A stretch of 64,000 nt of DNA from Rhizobacter terrae. GTDB taxonomy: Bacteria; Pseudomonadota; Gammaproteobacteria; Burkholderiales; Burkholderiaceae_C. Each line of letters starts with the position of its first letter. Within the stretch, counting starts at the first letter, position 1. A program made the position numbers and the translations under genes. The stretch spans positions 214,576-278,575 of the forward strand of contig NZ_QUSW01000010.1 in the NCBI RefSeq assembly GCF_003852895.1, in the 5' to 3' direction. The notes under the pieces are model-generated. The model saw only the letters and a program-made list of their open reading frames with translations. It searched no databases and was not told where the DNA came from. Positions 8,296 to 19,355 of the stretch are shown here, piece after piece.

Positions 8296-10104
8296 ATGGA
8301 TCACATCCGAAACTTCTCCATCATTGCCCACATCGACCACGGCAAGAGCACGCTCGCCGACCGCATCATCCAGCGCTGCGGGGGCCTGAGCGATCGCGAG
8401 ATGGAAGCACAAGTCCTCGACTCGATGGACATCGAGCGCGAGCGCGGCATCACCATCAAGGCCCAGACAGCAGCGTTGCAATACACGGCGCGCGACGGCA
8501 GGACCTACAACCTGAACCTCATCGACACGCCGGGGCACGTCGACTTCTCTTATGAAGTGAGCCGTTCCTTGTCTGCCTGCGAAGGCGCGCTGCTGGTCGT
8601 GGACGCGAGCCAGGGCGTGGAAGCGCAGACGGTGGCCAACTGCTATACCGCGCTGGACCTGCACGTGGAAGTGATCCCGGTCCTGAACAAGATGGACCTG
8701 CCCAACGCCGACCCGGCCAATGCCAAGGCGGAAATCGAGGACGTGATCGGCATCGATGCCGAGAACGCGATTCCCTGCAGTGCGAAAACGGGCGAGGGCA
8801 TCGACGACATCCTCGAAGCCGTCATCGCCCGCATGCCGTCGCCCAAGGGGCGAGCCGAGGCGCCGCTGCGAGCCATGATCATCGACTCATGGTTCGACAA
8901 CTATGTCGGCGTGGTGATGCTGGTCCGGGTGGTCGATGGCCAGCTGAACAAGGGCGAGCGCATCCGCATGATGGCCAGCGACGCGGTCTATGCGGCCGAG
9001 CAGCTGGGTGTCTTCACCCCGAAGTCCGAATCGCGCGAGGTGTTGAACGCGGGCGAGGTAGGTTTCATCATCGCCGGCATCAAGGAATTGCAGGCGGCGA
9101 AGGTCGGCGACACGATCACGCTCGAGAAGAAGCTGCCCAACAACCTTGGACCTGCCTCGGAACCATTGCCCGGCTTCAAGGAAATCCAGCCGCAGGTGTT
9201 CGCTGGCCTCTACCCCACCGAGGCGAGCGAATACGACCAGCTTCGCGATGCGCTCGAAAAGCTCAAGCTCAATGATTCTTCCCTGCGCTACGAACCCGAA
9301 GTGAGCCAGGCGCTGGGCTTCGGTTTCCGCTGCGGGTTCCTCGGCCTGCTGCACATGGAGATCGTGCAGGAGCGGCTTGAGCGCGAGTTCGACCAGGACC
9401 TCATCACCACGGCGCCGAGCGTCGTCTACGAGGTCGAGCTCGGCAACGGCGAAGTGATCCACGTCGAGAACCCTTCGAAGATGCCCGACTTGGGACGCAT
9501 CAACGAGATTCGCGAACCCATCGTCACGGTGCACCTGTACATGCCGCAGGACTACGTCGGCCCGGTGATGACGCTGGCCAACCTCAAGCGCGGCAACCAG
9601 ATCAACATGGCCTACCACGGCCGGCAGGTGATGCTGACCTACGACATGCCGCTGGCAGAGATCGTGCTCGACTTCTTCGACAAGTTGAAGAGTGTGTCGC
9701 GTGGCTATGCGTCGATGGACTACGAGTTCAAGGAATACCGCGCGGCCGACGTCGTGAAGGTCGACATCCTGCTCAACGGCGACAAGGTGGACGCGCTGTC
9801 CATCATCGTGCACCGCAGCCAGAGCCAGTACCGCAGCCGTGCCGTCGTGGCCAAGATGCGCGAGCTGATTTCGCGGCAGATGTACGACGTTGCCATCCAG
9901 GCGGCCATCGGTGCCAACATCATCGCGCGTGAGACAATCAAGGCACTTCGCAAGAACGTGCTCGCGAAGTGCTACGGCGGCGACATTTCCCGCAAGCGCA
10001 AGCTGCTCGAAAAACAAAAGGCCGGCAAGAAACGCATGAAGCAGATCGGCTCCGTCGAGGTGCCGCAGGAAGCGTTTCTGGCCATCCTCCAAGTGGACGA
10101 TTGA
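8296..10104 (+). CDS. lepA: Elongation factor 4 (back-translocating GTPase)
   Basis: This 602-residue ribosome-associated GTPase rescues stalled or mistranslocated ribosomes. Near the N-terminus is [10 protein letters not shown] (G1), then DTPGHVDF (G3) and NKMDLP (G4). The C-terminal LepA-specific domain ends in [15 protein letters not shown]. The frame is open upstream to 8191, but the ATG at 8296 gives the conserved N-terminus [18 protein letters not shown]. Its TGA overlaps the lepB ATG by one base. Length is standard. Confidence 0.97.
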   Translation: MDHIRNFSIIAHIDHGKSTLADRIIQRCGGLSDREMEAQVLDSMDIERERGITIKAQTAALQYTARDGRTYNLNLIDTPGHVDFSYEVSRSLSACEGALLVVDASQGVEAQTVANCYTALDLHVEVIPVLNKMDLPNADPANAKAEIEDVIGIDAENAIPCSAKTGEGIDDILEAVIARMPSPKGRAEAPLRAMIIDSWFDNYVGVVMLVRVVDGQLNKGERIRMMASDAVYAAEQLGVFTPKSESREVLNAGEVGFIIAGIKELQAAKVGDTITLEKKLPNNLGPASEPLPGFKEIQPQVFAGLYPTEASEYDQLRDALEKLKLNDSSLRYEPEVSQALGFGFRCGFLGLLHMEIVQERLEREFDQDLITTAPSVVYEVELGNGEVIHVENPSKMPDLGRINEIREPIVTVHLYMPQDYVGPVMTLANLKRGNQINMAYHGRQVMLTYDMPLAEIVLDFFDKLKSVSRGYASMDYEFKEYRAADVVKVDILLNGDKVDALSIIVHRSQSQYRSRAVVAKMRELISRQMYDVAIQAAIGANIIARETIKALRKNVLAKCYGGDISRKRKLLEKQKAGKKRMKQIGSVEVPQEAFLAILQVDD

Positions 10105-11069
10105 TGAGTTCGTTGACTGGTTTGTTCTATGGCGCCCTCGTGGTCTACCTCGGCGGCTGGTACCTCAACAAGTGGACAGGCAACTTTTCGTTGCTGCTCT
10201 TCATCCTCACGCTGGTGACGTTCGGTTACTGGTTGGCTGAGAAATTCCTGTTTGCGCCGCGCCGGATCGCCGCCGCGCAGAACCTGGAAGCCCAGGACGC
10301 CGCACGCCGCAAGGACCTGGCCCGGCAGGGCATCACCAAGGTCGATGGCGACCTGGAAGGGGCCAAGCGCACGCTGCTGATGCAGCCCTGGTGGCTGGAC
10401 TGGACCGCCGGCCTGTTCCCGGTGATCCTCATCGTCTTCCTGCTGCGCTCGTTCCTCTTCGAGCCGTTCAAGATCCCGTCGGGTTCGATGATCCCGACCT
10501 TGCTAGTGGGTGACCTCATCCTCGTCAACAAGTACCACTACGGCGTGCGGCTGCCGGTGATCAACAAGAAGATCATCGCCAACCACGATCCTCAGCGAGG
10601 CGACGTGATGGTGTTCCGCTACCCGCAGGATCCGAGCGTGGACTACATCAAGCGCGTGGTCGGCGTCCCCGGCGACGAGGTGGCCTACCGCAACCAGCAG
10701 CTGACGGTGAACGGAGAACTGCTGCAGACCGCCCCGCAGCCGGACTTCTTCAACGAGGACGCCAACCGGTTCGAGAAGGAATACCGTGAGAAGCTCGGCA
10801 CGGTGGAGCACCGCATCCTCGTCGACCGGCAGCGTCCGTCTGGCATCTCGAATGCCTACAGCTTTCCCTTCAAGGACAACTGCCGCTACAGTGCGGAAGG
10901 CGTGACTTGCAAGGTGCCGCCCGGCCACTATTTCATGATGGGCGACAACCGGGACAATTCGACGGATTCGAGGTGGTGGGGCTTCGTGCCCGACGAGAAC
11001 ATCGTGGGCAAGGCCTTCTTTGTGTGGATGAACTTCAGCGATCCCAAGCGGATCGGATCCTTCAAGTAG
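10104..11069 (+). CDS. lepB: Signal peptidase I
   Basis: This 321-residue membrane protease removes signal peptides from exported proteins. Hydrophobic segments lie near residues 5-22, 28-47 and 103-120. The catalytic serine is Ser128 in PSGSMIPTL and the general base is Lys183 in YIKRVVGVPGD; GDNRDNSTDSR near the C-terminus is the family box E. The ATG overlaps the lepA stop (TGATG). lepA-lepB-rnc-era is a classic proteobacterial order. Confidence 0.96.
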   Translation: MSSLTGLFYGALVVYLGGWYLNKWTGNFSLLLFILTLVTFGYWLAEKFLFAPRRIAAAQNLEAQDAARRKDLARQGITKVDGDLEGAKRTLLMQPWWLDWTAGLFPVILIVFLLRSFLFEPFKIPSGSMIPTLLVGDLILVNKYHYGVRLPVINKKIIANHDPQRGDVMVFRYPQDPSVDYIKRVVGVPGDEVAYRNQQLTVNGELLQTAPQPDFFNEDANRFEKEYREKLGTVEHRILVDRQRPSGISNAYSFPFKDNCRYSAEGVTCKVPPGHYFMMGDNRDNSTDSRWWGFVPDENIVGKAFFVWMNFSDPKRIGSFK

Positions 11070-11082
11070 GGAGCACCTGGGA

Positions 11083-11463
11083 ATGACTGTGAGCTTGCAC
11101 ACGCGGCGCCGCCAGTCCGGAGTCACGCTGCTGGGTCTGCTGATGTGGGCGATCGTCCTTGGCTTTGGCGCCTTGATCGTGATGAAGGTGGTACCGACGA
11201 TCATCGAGTACTCCACGATCAGCAAGGCGGTCAACAAGATTGCCGCCGAAGGCCTGAGCACGGTCCCGGAAATCCGGGCTGCCTTTGATCGCCAAAAGGA
11301 TATTGACTACGGCATTACCTCCATCACCAGCAGGGACCTCGACATCACCAAGGAGAACGACAAGGTCGTGATCCGCTTCGCCTACAACAAGGAAGTGGAA
11401 CTCTTCTCGCCCGTCTTCCTGCTGATCAAGTACCAAGGCACTTCCAGGACCACCACCCGCTGA
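11083..11463 (+). CDS. DUF4845 membrane protein
   Basis: This 126-residue protein matches the small DUF4845 family found between lepB and rnc in many betaproteobacteria. The N-terminus RRRQSGVTLLGLLMWAI resembles a type IV pilin leader, with a single hydrophobic segment at about residues 13-35, and then a soluble domain with the KVVPTIIEYSTISKAVNKIA stretch. It is probably anchored in the inner membrane with the soluble part outside. The function is unknown; the pilin-like leader may simply be a membrane anchor. Confidence 0.8.
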   Translation: MTVSLHTRRRQSGVTLLGLLMWAIVLGFGALIVMKVVPTIIEYSTISKAVNKIAAEGLSTVPEIRAAFDRQKDIDYGITSITSRDLDITKENDKVVIRFAYNKEVELFSPVFLLIKYQGTSRTTTR

Positions 11464-11474
11464 CCTCACCTGCG

Positions 11475-12179
11475 ATGGACTCCCGACTCGCTGCACTCCA
11501 ATCCCGCCTGGGCTACCGCTTCAACGAAGAGGCCCTGCTGGAGCGTGCGCTGCGCCATCGCAGCTATGGTGCGGACCACAACGAGCGCCTGGAATTCCTC
11601 GGTGATGCGGTGCTCAGCCTGACCATCTCCAGCCTGCTGTTCGAGCGTTTCGCCGGTTCCGACGAAGGCGACCTGACCCGCGTTCGCGCTCACCTGGTGC
11701 GCGAGGACAGCCTGCACAAGGTGGCCTTGTCGCTGGGCCTGCCCGAGGTGGTCCGCCTGTCCGAGGGCGAGGCCCGCGGCGGTGGCGCGCAGCGCGTGTC
11801 CATCCTGGCCGATGCGCTGGAAGCCGTGATCGGTGCCACCTTCCTCGACGGCGGCTTCGACGCTGCCCGCACGTTGGTCCAGCGCATGTTCGGCGAGATC
11901 ATCGCCAACACCGAGATCGGCAACTGGAGCAAGGACGCGAAGACCGAACTCCAGGAATGGCTGCAGGCCCGTCGCCTGCCGGTGCCCGGCTACCGCATCA
12001 CCGCCACCCGCGGCCAGGCCCATGCCCAGACCTTCGAGGTCGAATGTGCCGTGCCTGCCCTCAGTCTCACGTTTTCCGGCGAAGGCCGCTCGCGCCGGCT
12101 GGCCGAGCAGGAAGCGGCACGCCGCATGCTGGATTCGCTCAAGGCCACCGACCAGCCCGGCAGCCCCCTGCGCTCCTGA
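11475..12179 (+). CDS. rnc: Ribonuclease III
   Basis: This 234-residue endonuclease cleaves double-stranded RNA in rRNA and mRNA processing. The catalytic signature NERLEFLGDAVLSL is near residues 36-50, with further acidic residues in ALEAVIGATFLDGG. A C-terminal double-stranded RNA-binding domain begins near residue 155 (DAKTELQEWLQ) and ends with EQEAARRMLDSL. It lies between DUF4845 and era, as in other betaproteobacteria. Confidence 0.96.
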   Translation: MDSRLAALQSRLGYRFNEEALLERALRHRSYGADHNERLEFLGDAVLSLTISSLLFERFAGSDEGDLTRVRAHLVREDSLHKVALSLGLPEVVRLSEGEARGGGAQRVSILADALEAVIGATFLDGGFDAARTLVQRMFGEIIANTEIGNWSKDAKTELQEWLQARRLPVPGYRITATRGQAHAQTFEVECAVPALSLTFSGEGRSRRLAEQEAARRMLDSLKATDQPGSPLRS

Positions 12180-12197
12180 CCTGCTGTCCCATCCATC

Positions 12198-13130
12198 ATG
12201 AATCCCGAAGACGCGTCCACGGACGCCCATGACGAAGTGCCCCAGCGTTGCGGCCTCGTGGCCATCGTGGGCCGTCCCAACGTGGGCAAGTCGACGCTGC
12301 TGAATGCGCTGGTGGGGCAGAAGGTCAGCATCACCTCCAACAAGGCGCAGACCACGCGGCACCGCATCACCGGCATCCGCACGGTGGACGAGGCGCAGTT
12401 CGTCTTCGTCGACACGCCTGGCTTCCAGACCCGGCATGGTGCCGCGCTGAACCGCACGCTGAATCGCACCGTGCAGGGCGTGCTGGCGGACGTGGATGCC
12501 GTGCTCTTCGTGGTGGAAGCAGGCCGTTTCGGCCTGGACGACGCCAAGGTGCTGGGCCTGCTGCAGAACGAAGGCCTGCAGGGCAAGCCCGTCTTCCTCA
12601 TCGCCAACAAGCTGGACACCGTGCAGCGCCGCTCCGACCTCGCACCCTGGCTCAAGGGCATGCAGGAGCGCCACAACTTCGCGGAATTCGTTCCCCTGTC
12701 GGCCCAGAAGAAGGCCGACATGGACAAGCTGCTGGCCATCCTCAAGCCCTACCTGCCCGAACAGCACTGGTTCTACGAGGAGGACGCGCTCACCGACCGC
12801 AGCGAGCGCTTCCTGGCCAGCGAAATCATCCGCGAGAAGCTCTTCCGCCTCACGGGCGATGAGCTGCCTTATGCCTCCACCGTCGTCATCGACAAGTTCG
12901 AGGAAGAGGGTAACCTGCGCCGCATCGCCGCCAGCATCGTGGTGGAGCGCGATGCGCACAAGGGCATGATCATCGGCGCGGGCGGCGAGCGGCTCAAGCG
13001 CATCGGCAGCGAGTCCCGCCAGGAGCTTGAGACGCTCATGGACGCCAAGGTCTTCCTGGAGCTGTGGGTGAAAGTCCGCTCGGGCTGGGCGGACGACGAA
13101 GAACACCTGCGCAGCTACGGCTACGAGTGA
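12198..13130 (+). CDS. era: GTPase Era
   Basis: This 310-residue GTPase assists maturation of 16S rRNA and the small ribosomal subunit. GTPase motifs are GRPNVGKST (G1), DTPGFQ (G3) and NKLD (G4). The C-terminal KH domain includes [15 protein letters not shown], which binds the 3' end of 16S rRNA. It starts 18 bases after rnc. Length is normal. Confidence 0.96.
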   Translation: MNPEDASTDAHDEVPQRCGLVAIVGRPNVGKSTLLNALVGQKVSITSNKAQTTRHRITGIRTVDEAQFVFVDTPGFQTRHGAALNRTLNRTVQGVLADVDAVLFVVEAGRFGLDDAKVLGLLQNEGLQGKPVFLIANKLDTVQRRSDLAPWLKGMQERHNFAEFVPLSAQKKADMDKLLAILKPYLPEQHWFYEEDALTDRSERFLASEIIREKLFRLTGDELPYASTVVIDKFEEEGNLRRIAASIVVERDAHKGMIIGAGGERLKRIGSESRQELETLMDAKVFLELWVKVRSGWADDEEHLRSYGYE

Positions 13131-13139
13131 CGCCGGCCC

Positions 13140-13922
13140 ATGGCCACCACGCGGCGGCCGGCCGCGCCGCTCAATGCCTACGTGCTGCATCGCTATGACT
13201 GGAGCGAGAGCAGCCTCATCCTCGACCTGTTCTCCCGTGAGCAGGGGAGGCTGGCCGTCGCGGCCAAAGGCGTGAAACGGCCCTATTCGCAGCTGCGGTC
13301 GGTGCTGCTGCCTTTCCAGCGCATCCACGTGAACGTGGGTCGTCCGCCCAAGTCGGATGAGGCGGGCGAGTCCACCAGCGAAGTGCAGACCCTGCGCGGC
13401 GCCGAATGGGCCGGCGGCGGCGCGATGCTGACCGGCGCTGCCCTGTTCAGCGGCTTCTACATGAACGAGCTGCTGATGAAGCTGCTCGCCCGGCACGACC
13501 CGCATCCGGCGCTGTTCGATGCCTACGCCCAGACCTTGCCGCTGCTGCCGCAAGGCGACGATGCCGTCCAGACGGCGCTGCGGGCCTTCGAGATCACGCT
13601 GCTGCACGAAGTGGGCGTGCTGCCCGACCTGAGCCTGGTCACCAACACCCTGGAAGCTGTCGAGGAAGACCGTTCCTATGCCCTGCTGCCGGAGGCCGGC
13701 GTCGCCGCCGCTCGCAGCACCGACACCGCCATTGCGGGCGAGGCGCTGATCCACCTGCAGGCCGCCCTGGTCCACGGCAGCATTGCCGCGCTGCAAGCCG
13801 TGTGCGCGCAATGGTTGCCGGCGCTCAAACCCATCTCGCGCGGCCTGCTTCACTATCATCTGGGCTCACCCGTGCTTCGCACCCGCCAGGTCATGCTGGA
13901 TGTGCAGAGCCTGGACCCCTGA
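13140..13922 (+). CDS. recO: DNA repair protein RecO
   Basis: This 260-residue protein of the RecFOR pathway helps load RecA onto gaps coated with single-strand binding protein. The N-terminal OB-fold part has AYVLHRYDWSESSLILDLFS and VAAKGVKRPYS, both characteristic of RecO; the C-terminal helical domain includes FEITLLHEVGVLPDLS. It begins nine bases after the era stop. The family's zinc cysteines, absent from many proteobacterial members, are not seen here. Confidence 0.93.
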   Translation: MATTRRPAAPLNAYVLHRYDWSESSLILDLFSREQGRLAVAAKGVKRPYSQLRSVLLPFQRIHVNVGRPPKSDEAGESTSEVQTLRGAEWAGGGAMLTGAALFSGFYMNELLMKLLARHDPHPALFDAYAQTLPLLPQGDDAVQTALRAFEITLLHEVGVLPDLSLVTNTLEAVEEDRSYALLPEAGVAAARSTDTAIAGEALIHLQAALVHGSIAALQAVCAQWLPALKPISRGLLHYHLGSPVLRTRQVMLDVQSLDP

Positions 13923-13938
13923 CCGCAGGCAGTTCCCG

Positions 13939-14730
13939 ATGAATCCATTGCTCACCACCGGCCTCGATGCCCACCGCGGCAGCACCGCGCTCTCGGTCAA
14001 CCTCAACAAGGTCGCGCTCGTGCGCAACACGCGGCACCTGGGCATTCCCAGCGTGATGCGGGCCGCGCAGCTGTGCCTGGAGGCGGGCGCGCAAGGCATC
14101 ACCGTCCACCCGCGGCCCGACGAGCGGCACATCCGCGCGCACGACGTGCACGACCTGGCCGAGTTGCTCAAGCAGTGGCCGCAGGTCGAATACAACATCG
14201 AGGGCAACCCGTTCCACAACCTGATGGATTTCATCCGCACGGTGAAGCCGCACCAGGCCACCTTCGTGCCTGACGACACTGCGCAGGCCACATCCGACCA
14301 CGGCTGGACATTCCCGCAGGACGCCGCACGGCTCAAGCCGCTGATCGATGAATGCAAGTCGCTGGGCGTGCGCGTGAGCCTGTTCATGGACCCGATTCCG
14401 GAGCAGATGGCCGCCGTGCGCGAGGTGGGCGCCGACCGCGTCGAGCTCTACACCGAGACCTATGCGCGTGCCCACGCTGCGGGCGATCACGCCCAGGTGC
14501 TGGCGGCCTTCGTCGCCACCGCGCAGGCAGCGCTGCGCGAAGGACTGGGCGTGAACGCAGGCCACGACCTCAACCGCGCGAACCTCACGGAGTTCCTGGC
14601 CGCGGTGCCCGGCGTGCAGGAGGTTTCCATCGGCCACGCGCTGATCGCAGATGCGCTGGAGCTGGGCTACACCCAGACCATCCAGGACTACCTGCGCGCC
14701 ATCCATCGTGCCGCGAAGACCAAGGCATGA
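13939..14730 (+). CDS. pdxJ: Pyridoxine 5'-phosphate synthase
   Basis: This 263-residue TIM-barrel enzyme makes pyridoxine 5'-phosphate from deoxyxylulose 5-phosphate and aminoacetone phosphate, the last ring-forming step of vitamin B6 synthesis. Typical segments are [34 protein letters not shown] and GVNAGHDLN. The ATG at 13939 gives the expected N-terminus although the frame is open to 13783. The stop overlaps the acpS start (ATGA). serC in this window also feeds the same B6 pathway. Confidence 0.96.
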   Translation: MNPLLTTGLDAHRGSTALSVNLNKVALVRNTRHLGIPSVMRAAQLCLEAGAQGITVHPRPDERHIRAHDVHDLAELLKQWPQVEYNIEGNPFHNLMDFIRTVKPHQATFVPDDTAQATSDHGWTFPQDAARLKPLIDECKSLGVRVSLFMDPIPEQMAAVREVGADRVELYTETYARAHAAGDHAQVLAAFVATAQAALREGLGVNAGHDLNRANLTEFLAAVPGVQEVSIGHALIADALELGYTQTIQDYLRAIHRAAKTKA

Positions 14731-15128
14731 TCTACGGCATCGGCACCGACATCTGCGACATCCGCCGCATCGCCGCGACGCTGGAACGGCGTGGTGAGCG
14801 CTTCGCGCAGAAGGTGCTGGGCCCGAACGAGATCGAAGTCTTCCGCCAGCGGCGCGCCAAGGTCGAGGCCCGCGGCATCGCCTACCTCGCCACGCGCTTT
14901 TCAGCGAAGGAAGCGTTCTCCAAGGCCATCGGCCTGGGCCTGCACATGCCCATGACCTGGCGCGCCTGCGAGATCCTCAACGAGCGCAGCGGCAAGCCCT
15001 TCATCCGGCTGCACGGCGAACTTGCCGCGTGGTTCGAGGCCAAGGGTTTGCGCGCGCAAGTCACCGTCAGCGACGAATCCGATTACGCGGTGTCCTTTGT
15101 CGTCACCGAAACCACCGAACCCCGATGA
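14727..15128 (+). CDS. acpS: Holo-ACP synthase
   Basis: This 133-residue enzyme transfers 4'-phosphopantetheine from CoA to the serine of apo-AcpP. The motif GIGTDICDI near the N-terminus and [12 protein letters not shown] supply the magnesium-binding Asp and Glu residues. The start overlaps the pdxJ stop by four bases and its own stop overlaps the nagZ start by four bases, so pdxJ, acpS and nagZ form a tightly coupled unit. The substrate gene acpP is at 1903-2142. Confidence 0.96.
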   Translation: MIYGIGTDICDIRRIAATLERRGERFAQKVLGPNEIEVFRQRRAKVEARGIAYLATRFSAKEAFSKAIGLGLHMPMTWRACEILNERSGKPFIRLHGELAAWFEAKGLRAQVTVSDESDYAVSFVVTETTEPR

Positions 15129-16174
15129 CCCCACACGCTCCCGTCATCCTCGACATCGCCGGCCACGAACTCAACGACGACGATCGTCGCCGCATCCAGC
15201 ATCCGCTGACCGGCGGGCTGATCTTCTTCACCCGCAACTTCAAGAGCCGGCAGCAGATCACCGAAGTGACGGCCGAGGCCAAGGCCCTGCGGCCGGACCT
15301 GCTCATCACCATCGACCATGAAGGCGGGCGCGTGCAGCGCTTCCGCACCGATGGCTTCACGCACCTGCCGGCCATGCGCAAGCTCGGCGAGCTGTGGATG
15401 GACGACGCCATGCGTGCCGTGGACGCGGCCACCTCGGCCGGCTACGTGCTGGGCGCCGAGCTGCGCGCCTGCGGCGTGGAGATGAGCTACACGCCCGTCG
15501 TGGACCTGGACCACGGCCGCAGCGAAGTGGTGGGCGACCGCGCCTTCCACCGCGATCCGCGGGTGGTCAGCATCCTGGCGCAGGCGCTGATGCTGGGCCT
15601 CATGCGCACGGGCATGCAGAACTGCTGCAAGCACTTCCCGGCACATGGCTACGCGATTGCCGATTCGCATGTGGCGCGGGCAGTGGATGACCGCACGCTG
15701 GACGAGATCCTCGGCGAGGACGCGCGCCCCTACGACTGGCTGGCCAGCGGCATCACCTGCGTGATGCCGGCGCACGTCACCTTCCCGAAGGTGGATGCCT
15801 ATCCCGCCGGCTTCTCATCGGTGTGGGTGAAAGACATGCTGCGGGGCCGCTTCGGCTACACCGCGGCCATCGTCTGCGACGACCTCAGCATGGAAGGCGC
15901 GCGGGTCGCGGGCAACCCGATCGAAGGCGGCATCGCAGCGCTCAACGCGGGATGCGACCTCGTGCTGCTGTGCAACCAGTCCAAGGTGGATGGCGGGCGG
16001 CCGGTGGATGAACTGCTCGACGGCCTGCAGGCCGCGCTGGAGCAGGGCCGCTGGCACGCCGACCCGCACAGCGAGACGCGGCGGCTGGACCTGTTGCCGC
16101 AGACGGCGCCGATACCCTGGGATGAGCTGATGCATCACCCGACCTACCAGCAGGCGCTCGAGCGCCTTCCGTAA
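15125..16174 (+). CDS. nagZ: Beta-N-acetylhexosaminidase, cytosolic
   Basis: This 349-residue GH3 enzyme releases N-acetylglucosamine from anhydromuropeptides during cell-wall recycling. Diagnostic segments are the substrate loop [15 protein letters not shown], the early FFTRNF and [11 protein letters not shown], and the nucleophile region [11 protein letters not shown]. No signal peptide is seen, as expected for the cytosolic enzyme. The ATG overlaps the acpS stop. A bidirectional terminator follows. Confidence 0.95.
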   Translation: MTPHAPVILDIAGHELNDDDRRRIQHPLTGGLIFFTRNFKSRQQITEVTAEAKALRPDLLITIDHEGGRVQRFRTDGFTHLPAMRKLGELWMDDAMRAVDAATSAGYVLGAELRACGVEMSYTPVVDLDHGRSEVVGDRAFHRDPRVVSILAQALMLGLMRTGMQNCCKHFPAHGYAIADSHVARAVDDRTLDEILGEDARPYDWLASGITCVMPAHVTFPKVDAYPAGFSSVWVKDMLRGRFGYTAAIVCDDLSMEGARVAGNPIEGGIAALNAGCDLVLLCNQSKVDGGRPVDELLDGLQAALEQGRWHADPHSETRRLDLLPQTAPIPWDELMHHPTYQQALERLP

Positions 16175-16183
16175 GGGCCCATG

Positions 16184-16222
16184 AAAAACGCCGCCTCGGC
16201 CATGCCGGGCGGCGTTTCTGCT
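16184..16222. terminator. Bidirectional terminator between nagZ and rne
   Basis: A perfect ten-base stem pairs AAACGCCGCC (16186-16195) with GGCGGCGTTT (16208-16217) around a 12-base loop. A-rich sequence on the left and T-rich sequence on the right allow it to act in both directions, as expected between the convergent genes nagZ and rne. Confidence 0.8.
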
Positions 16223-16241
16223 TGAGGCCAGAGCCGGGTCG

Positions 16242-19200
16242 TCAGGCGCTCGGCTGCTGCGTCTGCGTCTCGAACGGCAGCTTGAACTGCGTCAGATCCT
16301 TGCGGGTCTCGACCAGCACCAGCGGGCCTTCGTCGAGCATCGCCACCGGCTTGGGTTCGCGCGGCACGTGCACGGGCTTGGGCTCGCGAGCCATGGCTTC
16401 CTGCACGGCGCGGATCTTGTCGGCGTCGGAGTTGACCCACTCCAGACCTGCGGATTCGGCCACCGCCTGCAGGGCCTGCGTCGGCAACACGAAGGGCTCG
16501 GGCGCGGCCGTCGGCTGGAGCGGGGCCTCGGCAGCAGCAAGCATCTGAACCGGCTGCTGCGGTTCGGCCACGGCCACCATGCTCGGCTGTGCCGGAGGTT
16601 CGGTGGACTCTGCGGGCAGGTCTGCGGCAGGTGCGGCGCCATTGCCGGCCGCGGTGAACGCCGGTGCTTCCTCGGCAGCGGCTTCGGAGACGGCCTCAAC
16701 GCCGCTCATGGCCTCGCCATCACGGCGCTCTCCGCGGCGATGGCGGTTGCGGCGGCGGCGGCCGCCTTCTCGCTCGCCACTTTCTCGCTCGCCACCTTCG
16801 CGAGCCGCTTCACCGCCTTCAAACGCTTCAGGCATGTCCGCGTCATTGGCGGCGGCCTGCGCCGTTCCGCTGACGGGTGCCGCGTCCAGGTCCATCGCGG
16901 CGGGCACCGCGGTGAAGCCTTCCGCATTCGGCGTGTCGCCGTTCAGCTCGGTGGCCATGCCGTTGCCTTGGCGGGCCTCGTCGCGATCGCGCCCACCACG
17001 GCCGCGGCGGCGACGGCGTCCGCCTTCGCGCTGCTCGCCGGCTGCGGCTTCGGGCATGTCAGCACCGGGCACGGTGTCGACGAAGGCCTGCTGGGTTTCC
17101 TCGGCCGGTGCGCCTTCCACCGGGGCAGGACGGCGCTGCTCGCGCTCGGGACGCGGTCCGCGGCGGTTCTCGCCACGCTCGCCCCGTTCACCACGGCCTT
17201 CCGGACGCTCGCCTCGTTCGGCGCGCTCTCCGCGTTCACCGCGCTCTGAACGCTCACCACGCGGCGGGCGTTGCTCGTCGGCTGCTGCTGCAGTGGCCGC
17301 ATCGACCACGTTTGCGTCCTGCGGCTTCTCGCCGCGTTCGCCACGGCGTCCGCGACCATCACGGCCGCCGCGTTCACCACGCTCTCCGCGCTCGCCACGT
17401 TCACCGGCCGCTGCACGCTCGCCGTTGCGCTCGCCGCGTTCACCTCGGTCACCGCGCTCAGAGCGGTCACCACGGCCTTCGCCACGGCGGCCATCGCCGC
17501 GCTTGTGGTCCCGGTCGCCACGGCCACCGCGTCCACGGTCGCCACGGCCTTCGCGCTTCTCACCGCCTTCGGCCGTGGCTGCCGCCGCTGCGGGTGCGGC
17601 CACTGCCGGCGCAGGCTCGCCGCCGAACAGCTTCTTGATCCAGCCGAAGAAGCCCGCTCCGGCCGCAGGTGCCGCCACGGGCGCTGCCACCACCGGCGCC
17701 GGGGCGGGAGCAGGCGTTGCCACCGGCTCAGGCTTGGGCGGCGTGATGGGGGCGGGCGTCTCGGGCAGGATGCCCTTGATGACCGGCTCCTGCTTCTGCT
17801 TGGCCTTCTCGCGACGCGTGATGCCGACTTCCTCTTCGGGCTCGTCGATCATCGTGTAGCTGGCCTGCAGGTTCTCCAGGCGCGGGTCGTCGTGGCGCAG
17901 GCGCTCCAGGCGGTAGTTCGGCGTGTCGAGGTTCTTGTTGGGGACCAGCAGCACGGTCACGCGCTGCTTCATCTCGATCTTGGTGATCTCGGTGCGCTTC
18001 TCGTTGAGCAGGAAGGAGGTGACTTCCACCGGCACCTGCACGTGCACGGCGGCGGTGTTGTCCTTCATGGACTCTTCCTGGACCATGCGCAGGATCTGCA
18101 GCGCCGACGATTCGGTGTCGCGGATGTGGCCGGTGCCGTTGCAGCGCGGGCAGGTGATGTGGCTGCCTTCGCTCAGGGCCGGGCGCAGGCGCTGGCGGCT
18201 CAGTTCCAGCAGGCCGAACTTGCTGATGGAGCTGAACTGCACGCGGGCGCGGTCCTGGCGCAGCGCGTCGCGCAGGCGGGTCTCGACCTCGCGGCGGTTC
18301 TTGGACTCCTCCATGTCGATGAAGTCCACGACGATCAGGCCACCCAGGTCGCGCAGGCGCATCTGGCGGGCGATTTCATCGGCCGCTTCGAGGTTGGTGC
18401 GGGTGGCGGTTTCCTCGATGTCGCTGCCGCGGGTGGCGCGCGCGGAGTTCACGTCCACCGACACCAGCGCTTCGGTGTGGTCGATCACGATGGCGCCGCC
18501 CGAGGGCAGGTTCACCGTGCGCGAGAACGCGGTCTCGATCTGGTGCTCGATCTGGAAGCGGCTGAACAGCGGCGCGTCGTCGCGGTAGCGCTTCACGCGT
18601 GCCGCGGACTCGGGCATCACGTGGTTCATGAACTGCTGGGCCTGATCGTAGATGTCGTCGGTGTCGATCAGGATCTCGCCGATGTCGGCGGTGAAATAGT
18701 CGCGGATCGCGCGGATCACCAGCGACGACTCCTGGTAGATCAGGAACGCGCCCTTGCCGCCCTTGGAGGCGCCGTCGATGGCGTTCCACAGCTTGAGCAT
18801 GTAGTTCAGGTCCCACTGCAGCTCCGGCGCCGAGCGGCCGATGCCTGCGGTGCGGGCGATGAGGGACATGCCCTTGGGGTAGTCGAGCTGGTCGAGGTTT
18901 TCCTTCAGCTCCTCGCGGTCTTCGCCCTCGATGCGGCGCGACACGCCACCGCCGCGCGGGTTGTTGGGCATGAGCACCAGGTAGCGGCCGGCCAGCGAGA
19001 TGAAGGTGGTCAGCGCCGCGCCCTTGTTGCCGCGCTCTTCCTTTTCGACCTGGACCAGCAGCTCGTCGCCTTCCCTGATGGCGTCCTGGATGCGCGCCGA
19101 GCGCACGTCCACGCCGTCGCGGAAGAAGTTGCGGGAGATTTCCTTGAAGGGGAGGAAGCCGTGGCGGTCTTCGCCGTAGTCGACGAAACAGGCTTCGAGG

Positions 19201-19355
19201 GATGGCTCGACGCGGGTCACGACGGCCTTGTAGATGTTGCCCTTGCGCTGCTCGCGTCCCTCGATTTCGGTCTCGAAGTCCAGCAGCTTCTGGCCATCGA
19301 CGATGGCCAGGCGACGTTCTTCTTGCTGCGTCGCGTTGATCAGCATGCGTTTCAT
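16242..19355 (-). CDS. rne: Ribonuclease E
   Basis: This 1037-residue endonuclease is the core of the RNA degradosome. The N-terminal S1 domain is at about residues 38-120, and acidic catalytic segments lie near residues 300 (SVDVNSAR) and 345 ([11 protein letters not shown]). The zinc-link CPRCNGTG sits near residue 402. The C-terminal half is low complexity: a Pro/Ala part, then long Arg-Glu-Gly repeats ([13 protein letters not shown]), which usually bind RNA and partner proteins. The ATG at 19355 ([11 protein letters not shown]) is preferred over an upstream in-frame start at 19406. It is divergent from rluC. Confidence 0.96.
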   Translation of the reverse strand: MKRMLINATQQEERRLAIVDGQKLLDFETEIEGREQRKGNIYKAVVTRVEPSLEACFVDYGEDRHGFLPFKEISRNFFRDGVDVRSARIQDAIREGDELLVQVEKEERGNKGAALTTFISLAGRYLVLMPNNPRGGGVSRRIEGEDREELKENLDQLDYPKGMSLIARTAGIGRSAPELQWDLNYMLKLWNAIDGASKGGKGAFLIYQESSLVIRAIRDYFTADIGEILIDTDDIYDQAQQFMNHVMPESAARVKRYRDDAPLFSRFQIEHQIETAFSRTVNLPSGGAIVIDHTEALVSVDVNSARATRGSDIEETATRTNLEAADEIARQMRLRDLGGLIVVDFIDMEESKNRREVETRLRDALRQDRARVQFSSISKFGLLELSRQRLRPALSEGSHITCPRCNGTGHIRDTESSALQILRMVQEESMKDNTAAVHVQVPVEVTSFLLNEKRTEITKIEMKQRVTVLLVPNKNLDTPNYRLERLRHDDPRLENLQASYTMIDEPEEEVGITRREKAKQKQEPVIKGILPETPAPITPPKPEPVATPAPAPAPVVAAPVAAPAAGAGFFGWIKKLFGGEPAPAVAAPAAAAATAEGGEKREGRGDRGRGGRGDRDHKRGDGRRGEGRGDRSERGDRGERGERNGERAAAGERGERGERGERGGRDGRGRRGERGEKPQDANVVDAATAAAADEQRPPRGERSERGERGERAERGERPEGRGERGERGENRRGPRPEREQRRPAPVEGAPAEETQQAFVDTVPGADMPEAAAGEQREGGRRRRRGRGGRDRDEARQGNGMATELNGDTPNAEGFTAVPAAMDLDAAPVSGTAQAAANDADMPEAFEGGEAAREGGERESGEREGGRRRRNRHRRGERRDGEAMSGVEAVSEAAAEEAPAFTAAGNGAAPAADLPAESTEPPAQPSMVAVAEPQQPVQMLAAAEAPLQPTAAPEPFVLPTQALQAVAESAGLEWVNSDADKIRAVQEAMAREPKPVHVPREPKPVAMLDEGPLVLVETRKDLTQFKLPFETQTQQPSA

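Noticed and set aside
11466..13859. Long open frame on the minus strand over rnc, era and recO
   Set aside because: It is antisense to three certain genes. Its translation is compositionally biased (Gln/Gly/His/Ala-rich) with no motif, typical of antisense frames in high-GC DNA.
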